From contig NC_088300.1 in the NCBI RefSeq assembly GCF_032854445.1, positions 71,710,984 to 71,770,983 on the forward strand: 60,000 nt of DNA, in the 5' to 3' direction. Below, one piece after another: positions 38,773 to 50,580 of this stretch (positions are counted from its first letter, which is position 1; each line of letters starts with the position of its first letter). This DNA is from Liolophura sinensis (Eukaryota; Mollusca; Polyplacophora; Chitonida; Chitonidae). The position numbers and the translations under genes are program-made. The notes under the pieces are model-generated. The model saw only the letters and a list, made by a program, of their open reading frames with translations, was not told the origin of the DNA and made no database searches.

Positions 38773-39482
38773 CTGAAAACAAAGAACACAGCTAATCAGC
38801 CAATGAATTAGACCCATGAGAGCAGGCAACTTTCTTCCTGTCCTAGGTTATTACATATTCAATCAAGAAAACTATTCTATGTCAAAGTGTTGGAGAGTTG
38901 AAAAAAAAAAGAGAAGAAATGAAAGGAAATATGCATCTCCACCAAATTCCAAGGCTCTTCGCAAGCCAACCAACAACGACAAAGTGTGCATGTACCTGTA
39001 TATCTATCTCAAACTCACAAAACAAAAATCACCTGATCTAAAAATAAATAATAAAAAAAAAGTCATTTTCGGAGTATACAGCCCTCATGTATGATCATAA
39101 ATTTCATCCATGACTATCTTACCCGTTTCCTGATTTTAGAAACATGCTTTAAGGTTTGCTTGGAACATGGGATGATATTCTACTGGAAAATTGTAAGTTT
39201 CAGCATTGAAACCAGTATTTTGTGACATTTATTTGCCTCTGAAAAAGCACCTTTGTGGGCGAAATTTTAGGTTATTTAGGGTAATATGGGATGTTCATGT
39301 GACATACATATATATTCTTATAGAGGAAACTTATGAACGCATAAGGTAATTCTCCATTGTTATGATCTTCAGCAGACTATCAAGTCATTAAAACATCAAA
39401 TGTTTCCCTCATACACGTCACAACTGCACTTATATGAAACATGGCAGAAACAATGTGGCAGAATAACTGAGGAGGCATGAGA

Positions 39483-39780
39483 GTGAGTGAGTGAGTGCTT
39501 GGGGTTTAACGTCGTACTCAACAATCTTTCAGTCATATGACGACGAAGGAATCCTTAGGGTGCATGTACGTGTAATGTGCCTCCTTGTTGCGGGACGGAT
39601 TTCCAGCGCTCTTTTATTTAGTGCTGCTTCACTGAGATGACTTACCAAAGGCAAGTAAGCCGCCCCGCCTGAGCCATTATACTGATACGGGTCAACCAGT
39701 CGTTGCACTATCCCCTTCATGCTGAATGACAAGTGAGGAAGTTACAACTTCCTCTTTTAAAGTCTTAGGTGTGACTCGAT
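39483..39780 (+). repeat. Dispersed repeat of about 290 bp, copy 1
   Basis: It starts with GTGAGTGAGTGAGTG, then CTTGGGGTTTAACGTCGTAC, a GTCATATGAC palindrome and GACGAAGGAATCCTTAGG. It runs to the AGGAAGTTACAACTTCCT palindrome and GTCTTAGGTGTGACTCGA. A second copy lies in the opposite orientation at 46.5 kb. I remember this element as very common in molluscan genomic sequence; it has no coding capacity and looks like a non-autonomous element. The frame of 67 codons over it is not a gene. Confidence 0.75.
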
Positions 39781-41972
39781 CAAGGATTGATCCTGAATCT
39801 ACCGGTCCCGAAGCGGAACCTTGCACCGATATTTCCACGTAATGAGCACGGAATATTATTTGTAGAATTACTGATAATAATAATAACATGCTTACTATTT
39901 GTGTATGCTACTGACATCAAATATCAGGTTTGCACATAATATGAAGGCCTATTCTTTGACAGTCTGGCATACACCATTTAGACCAGTGAACAGGTATGCA
40001 TGGGTTTGGAGTTAGTACTGAGATGCCTCTTAAGCTACTTCCTTAGCCATCTGCCCTGCAAAGCAGCCCATATGGTCAGCCTGTTACACTCCTCTGAGTG
40101 TCTGCCCAAGGTAATTGCGTTGTAACACAGAAGCCTGTACCTATCTGCCAGCATATGTACAGCTACAGGATGGTCCCGCCACAGGCTGAACAACATACAC
40201 CTTGATGTAACTTCGCAGTGAGGTAGAGCTTGATTGGATCGATGCTTACACACTTGTGTATATGTATAACCTACCATGGAAATTTGAACTTCCGGCCTAA
40301 TCAAGGTCATTGGGTGCCATAGGGTTCAATCAGCTGCTGTTTAATCTAATCAAACAACAAATAAGCTGACAGTAGTTTTTCTGTTTACTAACATATTAGA
40401 GATCTGTGCCATTTCTGCTAGGGCCATAAATGAAGTGCCACAGTACGTAATTAGTTGAAAACATAACTATCAGACTCAGATTAGAGTCTGTTATTTTCCC
40501 TAACTGATGTGCCATGGAAAATACAGTACACTACTGTTATTTTAAAGTATGTGGATAATTCTGACTGTTCAGAAAGAGTTCCAGGAAAAAAGGCGAGGGT
40601 TGAGGGCCACCAAGGCCCCGAAAGCTCTGAAGGAGCTATATCACCTTAGAAACTATTTGCCGTATCTTACATATGCCAAATTGAGATGTTATTCACTATT
40701 TCAGCCTACCTGAAAAAAATTAAAATAGACATTTAGCTCAATTGTTGATGCTTTTGTGTGAGTGCATATATTGTACAAATATATTAATTATTTTGCTTTT
40801 TGGGCTAAATAGAACTGCAACATCTTCGCATTGAAACACAGTCACTAAATTAGAAAAAACATTGTTTTTGGAGACAAATGAGCCCACTTTTTTTGTCAAA
40901 TTACACTGTAGATGATTTACCTTTCCATGGGAGAATTGTATATATTTATACATGCTACTTCTGTTTTTGTACTGAAAGTTAAAACAAGCAAACCTACATA
41001 AACCTATGTAATTTTGGCACATTATCAGCTTGGAAAAATATATCTTCGTGACACTATATCATGTGATCTGGTAAAGCAAAATCTTTGAGAAAAAATCAAA
41101 ATTCACAACTTCACGACAATTGCAGCCATGGTTGCATGGATGCAGAAACTACAAAACCGACGTTGCAGAAAAATTGTTACTAAACAAAAACAGTATTTCA
41201 GTACATGTTGCATGAAAATTTGTACTTCAAACACTGCCAACACTAAGTAACTCTTATAAAAAGAAAGGAAAACAATAAAATGAACTATATGTCAAACTCC
41301 ATGAAAAATGTCCAGGTGGTTGGATTTATTTTAAAGATTATTTTGAGCCGAGTAAAACGCATGAGAAAAATTGCATTCTATGTAGACGTATACATTAATA
41401 AGTGTACATTAGGTGCCAGTGCACAGCACATTTCTGTCATGTAAATGCATTTATTCAAAGCTACATATATGCATTCAAAAGCAGCAGTCATACATGCGTT
41501 CCTCATAGACCGATCCTCATAGCAAACTGCTTTGAGGAAAGAAAACCGATCCTGACGTCATTTACTCCTATGAGCCACCATATAAACCAATATTTCAAAT
41601 GCATTTTACTCTAAAAACAATCCTAAAATAAATCCAAACATTTTCTTCAACAGTTTTGAGTGGAGATTTGTCAGATACTTCATGTTGATATTTTCTTTTC
41701 TTTTAAACTAACGACCGTCCAAACATTGTTAAGCAGGCTAAAATTATTAAAACGATTACAAAATAACACACACGACCACTGTGTCTTTAGATCTACAAAA
41801 TATCCTGTATGCAATTGCAGTTAATGGTTTCTAGTTGTCTAGTCGTCTAGTTGAAAATATTGTCATTAATGTTGACACAAAAAATAGTGTGATGTTTTAT
41901 TTGGCGAAGGAGCCTGTTTGTGTTACAGGTATATATAATTTCCGAAAACCTGAAAAGTGTGTGGGTGCGTGT

Positions 41973-41990
41973 GTGTGTGGGGGGGGGGGG
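41973..41990 (+). repeat. GT-rich stretch and poly-G run
   Basis: GTGTGTGTGGG leads into a run of about 12 G, followed by a C-rich stretch (42030-42100). The 160-codon minus-strand frame across this region owes its Pro/Thr/Arg-rich middle to these runs and is not supported as a gene. Confidence 0.7.
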
Positions 41991-44275
41991 GAGGCGTGCA
42001 GGGCAAAAGATATGAGGGACTCCTTGGCCCCCCCGCTTCCTACGCCCCTGTCTATGTTCTTCCTGCCTCACACATCTCCTTGCCCCTGAACACATTATCC
42101 CCCTGCAATGGTTTGTGACAAATGCTGCAAAAAGTGTGTTTAGAACATTGCAATAGCATATATATACTCTGAGAACTATCTCAGAACTTCCATAATTGAT
42201 GTAGCCATATTTAAAATTTAAATATTTAAGGTTGATTTTATTATTTTTATAAGATAAAGAAGACAAACAAAACTTTCCAGAGACTTTTGTTTGATGTAAG
42301 GCTTCAAATGCTAGTGCCAATCGCTCCAATTTTTGAATTTTTTTTTAAATCACTTTACAGAACAAGGCCACTTCTGCACCAATGTACCTGCGTTCCATTA
42401 ATGAATGAAGTTATTCGTGAGTGTCAATCCAAATGAATGTCTTTCAACAGAAAGGAAAACACATATTTTAAGCTGTATATTACTTGCCATATTTATACAT
42501 AGATGCAAGCAGCTTTGTGTTTAGGTCTGCAGAGAAAGATTTTGCAGACATTAACGCATGAATACCAAGGGACCCTTTTATGCGGCAAAAAGGCAAGTGA
42601 CTACAAAATTCAAGGGAGTCTTTAGGGGCTAAGATAGAGTGCGGATACAAAAAGTGTCAGCTTGACAAGAAACACCAACACTCAATGGGGCCTTATAGAT
42701 GTGTATCTTCTTACAAAAGAAAACTATTGGTATCAATGCTTTGAGGGGAGTGTGTTTATATAGTCTGTCTTGATGGTTTACCCTGTCCTGTTGGTATGCC
42801 CTTTACTTCCTCCATGTTCCTGACAGAACTACCAAGATGCTCACTATCTCAACATCAGTAACAATCTCTCTAGAGACTGCAATGATGGTGTTCAGCTGCT
42901 ATTGTAGGATGTACAAGATACATCTCTACACTTTAGTACACTGGCTGTACCAGTTGGCTTGTAATGCTCTAACACAGCCTACGTATACATTCACCTATCA
43001 GTATTTTCTGTTGTGAACTGCTGTCCTTTTTGTATTCTTCACAATATCAATTCATATATAACTTCCCTGAATTTTGTAACTCAAATGTGAATAGACCCAT
43101 ATGATGTTCATATATTTGAAAGAATGCCTTCAAGATATCTGCTACAGTCTGTGCTGATAAAAAAATGTTCAGGTTCAAAGAAAGTTTTGTAGATGTCCTA
43201 AACCAGTCCATTTTTTTATTTTTGAAAAAAATCTAAAGTGAGTATTTCACTACACATTTACTTGATCACTTTTTTGCTTGATTTTCTCATACTGTATATA
43301 TTTTGGAGTTGAAGAAACAATGACCTCCAGTTAATTTTTAGAATTTTTTTCACTGAAATAGTAAAATGTTTTCATTGTAATGTATACACCCATTGACACC
43401 ACATCAACTTTTCTATGGCCCTAAAACAGGTATTTAATTTTTTTGACTTGAACATGAACATGTATAAAGAGTAGTGTGATGACACTGATGAAATGCTAGC
43501 ACACACATCCACACATTTTACTGCATTTAGTTCATTAAAAAATATAGAAATAAAAATGAAACATAATGAAAGATAAAATGTATTTTCAGATACAGATTTT
43601 AATCATTCTACTGACGCTTACTTCATCTTTTGTGTTTTCTTTCCCTTTACGGTTTTTTCTTCACCTGTAGTATTTACTGACTTACAGACAAGATGTTTTA
43701 CAGCTAACTGGTTATGTAAAATATGATCACAGTACGTGCATGCAAAAGTTGAAATCTTGCCTAGTATTGGTTAGCCTACAGGGAGTAACATGCAAAAATC
43801 CTGTCAATTTTAGTAAGTGTGTGCAAGTGCTATGAATGAAGGTGATTGTCAAATATAAGTGACTGGTAGACATGAACACATACACTTTTCAGCCTGTATC
43901 AGGAGCTAGTAATATCTAGGAATAAAAACAGACCAACCAGATGTAATATAACCCATGGGCTATAACAGTGGGGGCTGTATGACACATTCATAAGTTGACA
44001 GTTATATAATTGTCCATTCCAAGGTAGACACAGCGCTGCCCAGAGCACTCACTGTTCTAAGGTTAGGGGAGCAGTGTCTAAACTGGCATTCACACTCATA
44101 TGGCAGCTGGGATTCAGCTGAGGGCTGAAACAGGATAGTTACACTGTGCTCTGTGCCTGCTGGATCTATGATTTAGGCATACTTTATGGTGCAGAAGTTT
44201 TATTGTTACATAAGCCAGATGGTAGGCCTGTAGATAATATTACAGATATTTGTAGGAAGTGCACACTCTAAATTA

Positions 44276-44440
44276 CTGTATTTCACCTAAAGTTTAGCAT
44301 GATTGCTTTATCCAGTTTGTAGGTCCACATTAAAGTTTTGCTTGAAGTTTGATTAATTTCTTATTAGAAAAACTGAGGTGTTAATATCCAAAGACTAAGA
44401 TTAATGCCTTAATGTGCTCTCTGAAGTGCATTTTTACTCA
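44276..44440 (+). repeat. Old dispersed repeat, copy related to 55.1/55.4 kb
   Basis: The stretch beginning ACTGTATTTCACCTAAAGTT and continuing through TTTGATTAATTTCTTAT to CATTTTTACTCAC is similar to the DNA on both sides of the SINE at 55.1-55.4 kb (55118-55139 plus 55401-55570). The two are clearly related but heavily diverged after the first 23 bp. The family is not recognised. Confidence 0.55.
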
Positions 44441-45826
44441 CTAATCATTATGTGAAATACAGCAGTAGTACAGCTACAGCACCTGAAGATATGAGCTGTT
44501 TTACTGATCTTCTCACCTGAAAACTAATAATTAAATTCTTACAATATAACAAAACATGTATAGAGTTATGTTCTTTTCATCGGGTCAATACATGTTTTTA
44601 GACTTGAAAGTGCAATATTTATATCTACATGTACAGTTATCAATGGTGAAGGAAGAGGTCATTATTGCTCTGGCGGGTCCTGAAAACTATGTATGTATAA
44701 CTCTTTTATTAGACAATTCCGATCAACAAAATGAAAATTTAAAATAAAACCAATTGATGAGCCTGCCATCATTATAACTATGCATCAAAAAAGTCCTGAT
44801 CACATGGCTATATGTACCTTCAGACATAGAGATGTGCCCCATGCACTACATGTATACACAGGGTATTGTGTGCACGTACAACTATACATGTACATATTTC
44901 GAAAAATGAAACACTTGCAGCATAGTTTAAAATGTACACATGAATTTGAATACATAGTATGGACAATGTCACTGAGATTATCATTACACTGCAAACAAGT
45001 TATCAACAGATTAATTACTTCACCCAGGATATTAATGAGTACATACTTTTAATTTTACAATGTACATGACACAGACACTTGGCAAAGTGCCCAAGTGTCA
45101 TTTATAACCATACACTCTACATGTCTGCATTATTGTCCAGGTCTTCAACTTTCAAGTGTCAAATTAATCACATCAGCATAATCTATGATTTTGCAGATGT
45201 TTTCAGTTTCTTAATTTTGAAGCTATCATACACAATTTGTAAGAATTTAAGCCTAAAAAAACACAAAAAAAGTTTTGAAGATCAGTATATAAGTAATGTC
45301 AATGTGTCTGATATAAGCCTGGCAATTTTAGATATGAAAAGTCACATTATCTATGCACTGAAAGCTGACTTGTGAAACCTAATGAAAATCTGCATGGCAC
45401 TTAATAAAAATACATGGAATTGGCATTTACATGGGCATGTACTGCTATTTATAATACAACGCATTTTGCCTTTACCGCAGTTAATGCATACCATTTGACC
45501 ATGGCAGCCTAGGAGAGAGTTCTATGTTATACAATCTGCATAGAAGGTGAATACATGGAACTTTGCATTTATGTCCGATTTTTCATGTATGCCAAATAAG
45601 GCCTCAGAGCATTTTCTAACAAGGTTTTGTGAATTTTCAACAAGAACTGATCCAAAATTTTCTATCACTGTGTGAACTGAGAGCATTACTATCTACAGAG
45701 AGCCACTGGGGATCAGTCTGTCTGTGTGGCACAGTATGGGGCATGTTCCAAAGCAATGAAGGACAATACAGAGAAACACCACAAGAATATCATGGAAGGG
45801 AATCCTAGGCATTTAATCACCAGCAC

Positions 45827-45843
45827 TCTCTCTCTCTCTCTAT
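45827..45843 (+). repeat. CT microsatellite
   Basis: About eight CT dinucleotides in a row. No other feature is attached to it. Confidence 0.8.
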
Positions 45844-46489
45844 CTACGCATTTCTAAGACAGGTACATGCACTCTGATGGAATTGAGAGGGAAGAGTTCC
45901 TTAAGACCTGAGCCATCCCCTTAAGTGATCTATTGGGAAGTGAAAGGTCATAAGGGTTGTTTATAGAATTCCTGGAGATAGGATGAGCATTCCCTCCATA
46001 GCTGCCAGATTGGCCAAAGCACACCTCAGCTTGATGAGGAGTTTCACACTCCCTGCAGTGATAAACTACAGGCAATGAAAACCCTGTCAATACTTCCGTT
46101 AAGTTCCAGTCAAGTTCCCTGGTTTGGGTAATTGCCTGAATCATAAACCAGACTGAGTAGCATTTAACCCTTTCCTAGTTTTTCCACAGGTGCCAGGAGA
46201 TACAAGCATTTGTACTGTACATCGCATGATAATAAACATTACTGCCATGGAATGATGAAAATGAAAAGATAAGATTATATTTGTGTATTCTATGAGGCTT
46301 AAAATACAAACAAAATAAACATGTTAAAAGAAACTTATTCTGGTTAAATCTTATCTTTTCATCAAACCATGCATGTTTACTTCATATTTTGAACAGCTGA
46401 ACTTATTACTGCAATTCCTCAACCTTTTTGCATATGAAAGAACGACCTTTTGAGCAATTTATGCACATTTACAATTCAATTTTCTGGGT

Positions 46490-46780
46490 CGAGTCACACC
46501 TAAGACTTTAAAAGAGGAAGTTGTAACTTCCTCGCTTGGCGTTCAGCATGAAGGGGATAGTGTGACAACTGGCTGACCTGTATCAGTGTAACGGCGTGAT
46601 TTGGCGGCTTACTGGCCTCCAGAAAGGTGTCTCAGTGAAGCAGCACTAGATAAAAGAGCAGTGGAAATCTGTCCTGCAACAAGGAGGTGCATTACATACA
46701 CTCAAAGGATTCCTTCGTCGTCATATATGACTAAAAAATTGTTAAGTACGACGTTAAACCCCAAGAACTCACTCACTCAA
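46490..46780 (-). repeat. Dispersed repeat of about 290 bp, copy 2 (inverted)
   Basis: This is the reverse complement of the repeat at 39.5 kb, from TCGAGTCACACCTAAGAC through AGGAAGTTGTAACTTCCT and ACGACGTTAAACCCCAAG to the ACTCACTCACTC end. The two copies differ at many positions, so they are independent, aged insertions rather than a recent duplication. The pair could form a long intramolecular hairpin across 6.7 kb of the DEP-gene intron. Confidence 0.75.
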
Positions 46781-49076
46781 TTTGATTTTGGAGACAAAGT
46801 GGATTGGCCACTTACAGGGCTTCACAAAAAGTATAATTTTATCTGTCATCATACACAGAATAATGGCTTCAGAATATACATGAATAAACATCTTACAAAA
46901 AGGTCAAAGAATGACAGCATACCCATAGAGAACAAACGACTGTCATGAACTTGAAAATATAGAAATTTAAGGTACATGCAAGAAATAAAACCACTGCATT
47001 AATCAGAAAGCTGTGCTGAATCAATACAGCTTTCCTCCCCAGTTTGGAATCTACAAGGAGAGTGGACAGTACAAGATAAGCATGTATCTAAAAGAGTTAG
47101 CGGTTTTGTGATAACTTTGCTTTTAACTGCTGTATGGAACTGTAGCCATCAGACCGAATTACATGCAATGATGTAGCCAAGTAGTTAGTATCTTCCAATA
47201 ACTCGAACTGACAAGATACCCCAGTAAGACCCCAGCTCATTGCAATTTGTTTGTACCCAAAAGACAGATAGTCTTCCCAGTAATATAAACAAACAGGAGG
47301 GTTGACTTATCACATGCATGGAGTATATAGCTAATAAACCTCTCTCTGGATAGATGCTCGAGTGGTAAAATCAAGCAACACCTAACAACTGTAAGATGAC
47401 ATGTTGAGATTGCTGCTGACCTAACAGGTTTGTACTGTATAAGGATGGCTGACGCTGACAGCTCGTGCTAACCACTCAGCGGGAAAGAAAATGATGATTT
47501 ATAAACAGCATCCTTCCTGGCCCAGGTTAAGGTTCAAGTACAAAACAATGAGTTGCTGTAACTCATTTAAATAGTAGGTTAAAAAAAAAACATTTTTTCA
47601 TTCTTCACATTTCAAAAAGCATTTCAAAACCAGACTTGTCAGTCTTCGATGAATGTGAAATTCAGTGACTGTCCAGGCACATGCATTTACATGTATAACT
47701 TTAATTTCATATCTGTACACCTTTACACAGAGATATTCAAAGTATATGTTAATGAATGAAAAAAAAAACTCCTGAGATCAAGCCTATTAAAATGGTTTGA
47801 AATAATGGTTTGAGACCACTTTGTACATTAACTACAAATATCCTACCGGTAATTTGGATAGTTTTTGGAGGTATTTTAAAGAGGTTTTAAAAAGCATTCT
47901 TATTGTTCATTTAAATGTGAGTAAAGTTGTACTCATGGGTGCAAAGCAGACCCAATTTTTAATGATAGACAAAAGACAAAAAAAAAAAAAAAAAACTTGT
48001 AAGATAGAATATACTTTCAGAATTCAGTAATTTCTAAGAATCACAGAGGCAAATAAACCTACCCAGGCAGTTTGAAGAAAATGAAATGTGCATGTATAAA
48101 TTTAGTTGTAAAAATTTTGGATATAAGAAATATTTAATTTACCTATACAAGTACAGTGATAAGAGTGGTTTTCTTGGTCATAAATATCAATGTTCTGCCA
48201 TCAATTTCTTACAACACCAATCCTGTTAAAGTTTTCTGTATACAGCAGTGTATTATCTAGGATAAAATAGAACTGGATTTGTGGCAGAACACTTTAAGCC
48301 TTAATGTTAACCAAACATTGCCGTGTTGCAGATGTTTAGGCAGCCGGAAATTCCTGATGACTCTCAGCTGCTAACTTAATAATCTATGAATACATGAAAA
48401 TGCCATAAAAGTTACCTTTAGTTTTCAACACAGAAATGATAAGAAATGCTATTTGAGTGTACCTTACATCGTTCACATGTAATCTAAATAATGCTCATAT
48501 GTTTAAGAATTTAGAAAAAACATTTGGAGATAGGCATTATCACTACAGAATTTAATTGGTGCAATATGAATACAGACAACTTTAGCCTAAAAAATTGTGT
48601 TCAGTAAACTGGAAAAACACCTTAACAAAGGATGGGTGGGTTATATGTGAAACATTCTGCTAGCATATGTGTCCATTCACGTGAGGGACATGGCTCCCCT
48701 GGGCTAAGTCCATTTCCACAATTATACCCAAAGAAAACAAAGACCTGGGTCTGTAACAAAAAACAGAACTGGTGTTGGAGATTTGAGAATGTGTAGGTAG
48801 TTGAGAAATGAAGCTCTGGGAAGCGTCTGGTTGTAGATGTAAAGGATATTTTGGAGGGCTACAATATCCTCTTAGTAACAATCATAAATTACAGCCAGAA
48901 GTATTGTATTAGGCACAGTGCCTGTGATGAAGCACTTTCGTCCTATTTTTCTTTTCTAGGCAGATAATGTAGGGTTGACATGATGGCCCGTCTGATTTGA
49001 ATTACACACCAGCAGGGGGATGGTTTGAAAACACATGGCAGCAATAACCTTTGCTGAGGTTTCTTGCAGTTGAAAG

Positions 49077-49130
49077 TATTAGCACCATTTAGAAACACAG
49101 AAAGTATTAGCACCATTTAGAAACACAGCG
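49077..49130 (+). repeat. Tandem duplication of about 27 bp
   Basis: AGAAAGTATTAGCACCATTT followed by AGAAACACAG occurs twice in direct succession with almost no divergence, indicating a recent local duplication. Confidence 0.8.
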
Positions 49131-50445
49131 CTGAAGAAAGGGGTCTGGGGTTTAGGGAAAGGAGAGAGGAAGGGTGTTACAGAGGCTGCATAGGCCATGG
49201 GGCAATCTGCAGAGGCCAGAAGCAGTGACAGGTGGGACAGTATCAATGAAAGAACTGTTGGACAGCCTGGGAGAACCTTATGGTAACCATTGAGAGTTCT
49301 TCAAAGTACTGTAATTGCTATCTCTGGACACATGCCTCAGGGAGCCTGACCAACTACAACCTATTAAAAGCAAGAACCATAAGCAGCACCAGGTAAACAG
49401 ACAGCCCTACACTGTTACAGACACCCTGACAAGCAGTTGTGTCTAAAATTGTCCATCAATGATTCGTTTGTTTCTGAGCCTGAAAATGGCCACGTGCCAC
49501 AGCGATCAAAAGTTCACTTTCGACAGAAGCCCTGGGTCCACATCCTCACTTTAAAGAACATACTCTAGCAGCATCTCTTTGAGAATCATCACAGGATATG
49601 TAAAACAAATCAATTATCATTCAAAAGCACATCAGTGCTAAACTGAGAGGTGCCAGGGCCAAGGGAAGTCGCACTTCAAGCCAAGGACTTGTAAATATAT
49701 GTACAACTTTCACAAAAAGGCGTGTGTTGTGAAGAGTTGCTGCTTTTTGTTGCCTTTCATCTGTAGATTTGTCCTAACGCTATTTAAGACATTGGGATTA
49801 AATCACATGCATGATATGATCATATTAAAACAGGCATCAAACTCTTATATGTGCATATGAGTGTCTTTTTACCAGAAACTAAACCCTGTCTGTGAATATT
49901 ACAATATCATTTTCTTTCAGCATCACTCATGCATGAGGAATGAAGTTCTGGGAAGCATCTGCATTCATGCATATACATGTTATATTTATAGCAAAACATA
50001 GGAGTTTAACAGACTGTTCATCCTATTTTCTTGAATTCCCAAGGCATGCAAATTTGTAATTATAAAGTGTGCATGTACATATATGCAGTTGCTGACGTGC
50101 AATATTGATGCCAGTTCCATGGAATTTGCCAACACAAACTACACATGTACAAAGACAGAAAGAGGACCAAATAAAAGAAGAGCTAATTCTCTTATAAGCA
50201 GACTGAGATCAGACTTTCGAGCACATGTTCATGTGGTCACTCTATCAGATCATTTCTCACATTGCTACAGTCTGAATTAGTTGACCAAGTGTAAATTCTA
50301 CTGTGTTCTCAAGATCAGCATTAAACAAAGCTACTGTTGTGGGGATATTCTATATCCCAGCATAAACAAGTAGGCATTGTACATCTGTCTCCCATCCTGC
50401 ACAAACACTGAGCTCTGTTCTTCCTTCCAGGGTTTTTTCTCCCAG

Positions 50446-50580
50446 TCTTCAGAGTACTGTCTGCAGCGACCTAAACAAGGATTTCCTCCCATTCTCTCCA
50501 TGGCTCTGATAGGAAGTCAGAAAATGTTCACACAGCTCCCTTATCAAAAATTGGGACTCTGCATGGATCATGTGACACAG
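50446..50580 (+). CDS. Candidate plus-strand exon in the DEP-gene intron
   Basis: A strong pyrimidine tract (TTCTTCCTTCCAG..TTTTTTCTCCCAG|) and the donor ACACAG|GTGACA bound 135 bp, phase 0 in and out. Only this frame is open: SSEYCLQRPKQGFPPILSMA, then LIGSQKMFTQLPYQKLGLCM. The splice signals are convincing, but there is no recognised domain and no partner exons were found on this strand, so it may be fortuitous. Confidence 0.28.

Noticed and set aside
40035-40310. 91-codon minus-strand frame with a B-box-like GTTCAAATTTC
   Set aside because: No A box at the right distance and no tRNA fold; possibly an old SINE relic, not callable.
41847-42329. 160-codon minus-strand frame
   Set aside because: Its middle is a translated GT/poly-G and C-rich low-complexity stretch; no splice logic or domain.
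45854-46144. 96-codon minus-strand frame
   Set aside because: No convincing donor or domain; composition close to random.
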